Shown here one piece after another: positions 64,000-64,000 of a stretch of DNA of 64,000 nt. The notes under the pieces were generated by a model. The model ran no database searches. It was not told the DNA's origin and worked only from the letters and a program-made list of their open reading frames with translations. Location: positions 22,852 through 86,851 of the forward strand of contig JABLTI010000001.1 in assembly GCA_013166835.1 (NCBI GenBank), given 5' to 3'. The number at the start of each line of letters is the position of its first letter. Position 1 is the stretch's first letter. The translations under genes and the position numbers were made by a program. The stretch is from Promethearchaeati archaeon (lineage in GTDB: Archaea; Asgardarchaeota; Heimdallarchaeia; JABLTI01).

Positions 64000-64000
64000 T

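Noticed and set aside
1..64000. rRNA, tRNA, CRISPR arrays, insertion sequences and prophage
   Set aside because: I looked for tRNA T-loop-like sequences in spacers, regular repeat-spacer arrays and transposase-like frames and saw none; tRNAs with introns could still be missed by eye.

Overview
The window is AT-rich archaeal chromosomal DNA, most likely from an Asgard-type archaeon. The archaeal character is clear from SRP19, Gar1, ribosomal protein S8e, a thermosome subunit, Orc1/Cdc6, MCM, a Gins23-type GINS subunit, Hel308 and the split glycine dehydrogenase. A Rab/Ras-like small GTPase lies directly downstream of a protein with a gelsolin-like N-terminal domain, which points to an Asgard lineage; that placement is inference and no phylogeny was run. 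Many genes start with TTG or GTG. I saw no rRNA, tRNA, CRISPR array, insertion sequence or prophage gene.

Layout. 1-14 kb: the 3' part of purC, then a surface-glycan block (GT-C membrane proteins, two GT4 and one GT2 glycosyltransferases, a MOP-family flippase, an asparagine-synthetase-like protein), a Ca2+/cation antiporter and a degenerate phosphatase-like protein. 14-19 kb: UppP-type undecaprenyl-diphosphatase, a DegV protein, HypA, SRP19, Gar1 and two tandem 28-codon micro-ORFs behind a strong TATA box. 19-25 kb: a five-gene minus-strand operon with glycine dehydrogenase subunits 1 and 2, two SDR oxidoreductases and an ATP-NAD-kinase-like protein. 25-32 kb: unknown and membrane proteins, a ferric-reductase-like membrane protein, and a plus-strand group of YVTN beta-propeller, ferredoxin-nitroreductase and unknown protein. 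32-38 kb: two tandem site-2 proteases with zinc ribbons, a RimI-like acetyltransferase and the thermosome. 38-44 kb: methyltransferase, second DegV, TspO-like protein, aldo-keto reductase, CitG-like protein and a coiled-coil protein. 44-49 kb: TrmB regulator, small GTPase, gelsolin-like protein, HD hydrolase and HDAC-family deacetylase. 49-60 kb: a minus-strand replication/repair block (orc1, gins23, mcm, hel308) followed by a third DegV protein, a GT-C protein and purB. 60-64 kb: S8e, a 2-hydroxyacid dehydrogenase and an ABC ATPase cut by the right edge.

The replication genes probably sit beside a replication origin: the 216 bases upstream of orc1 carry four copies of a TAGTGG core, including two 16-base direct repeats that resemble archaeal origin recognition boxes. 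The glycan genes fit synthesis, flipping and transfer of a polyprenyl-linked glycan, with UppP recycling the carrier.

The less expected signals are the paired micro-ORFs, two intergenic patches with strong hairpins that look like undescribed structured RNAs (about 24815-24934 and 44307-44414), a CTG-initiated Gar1, an SRP-RNA-like motif in the SRP19 leader, and the gelsolin-like/GTPase pair.
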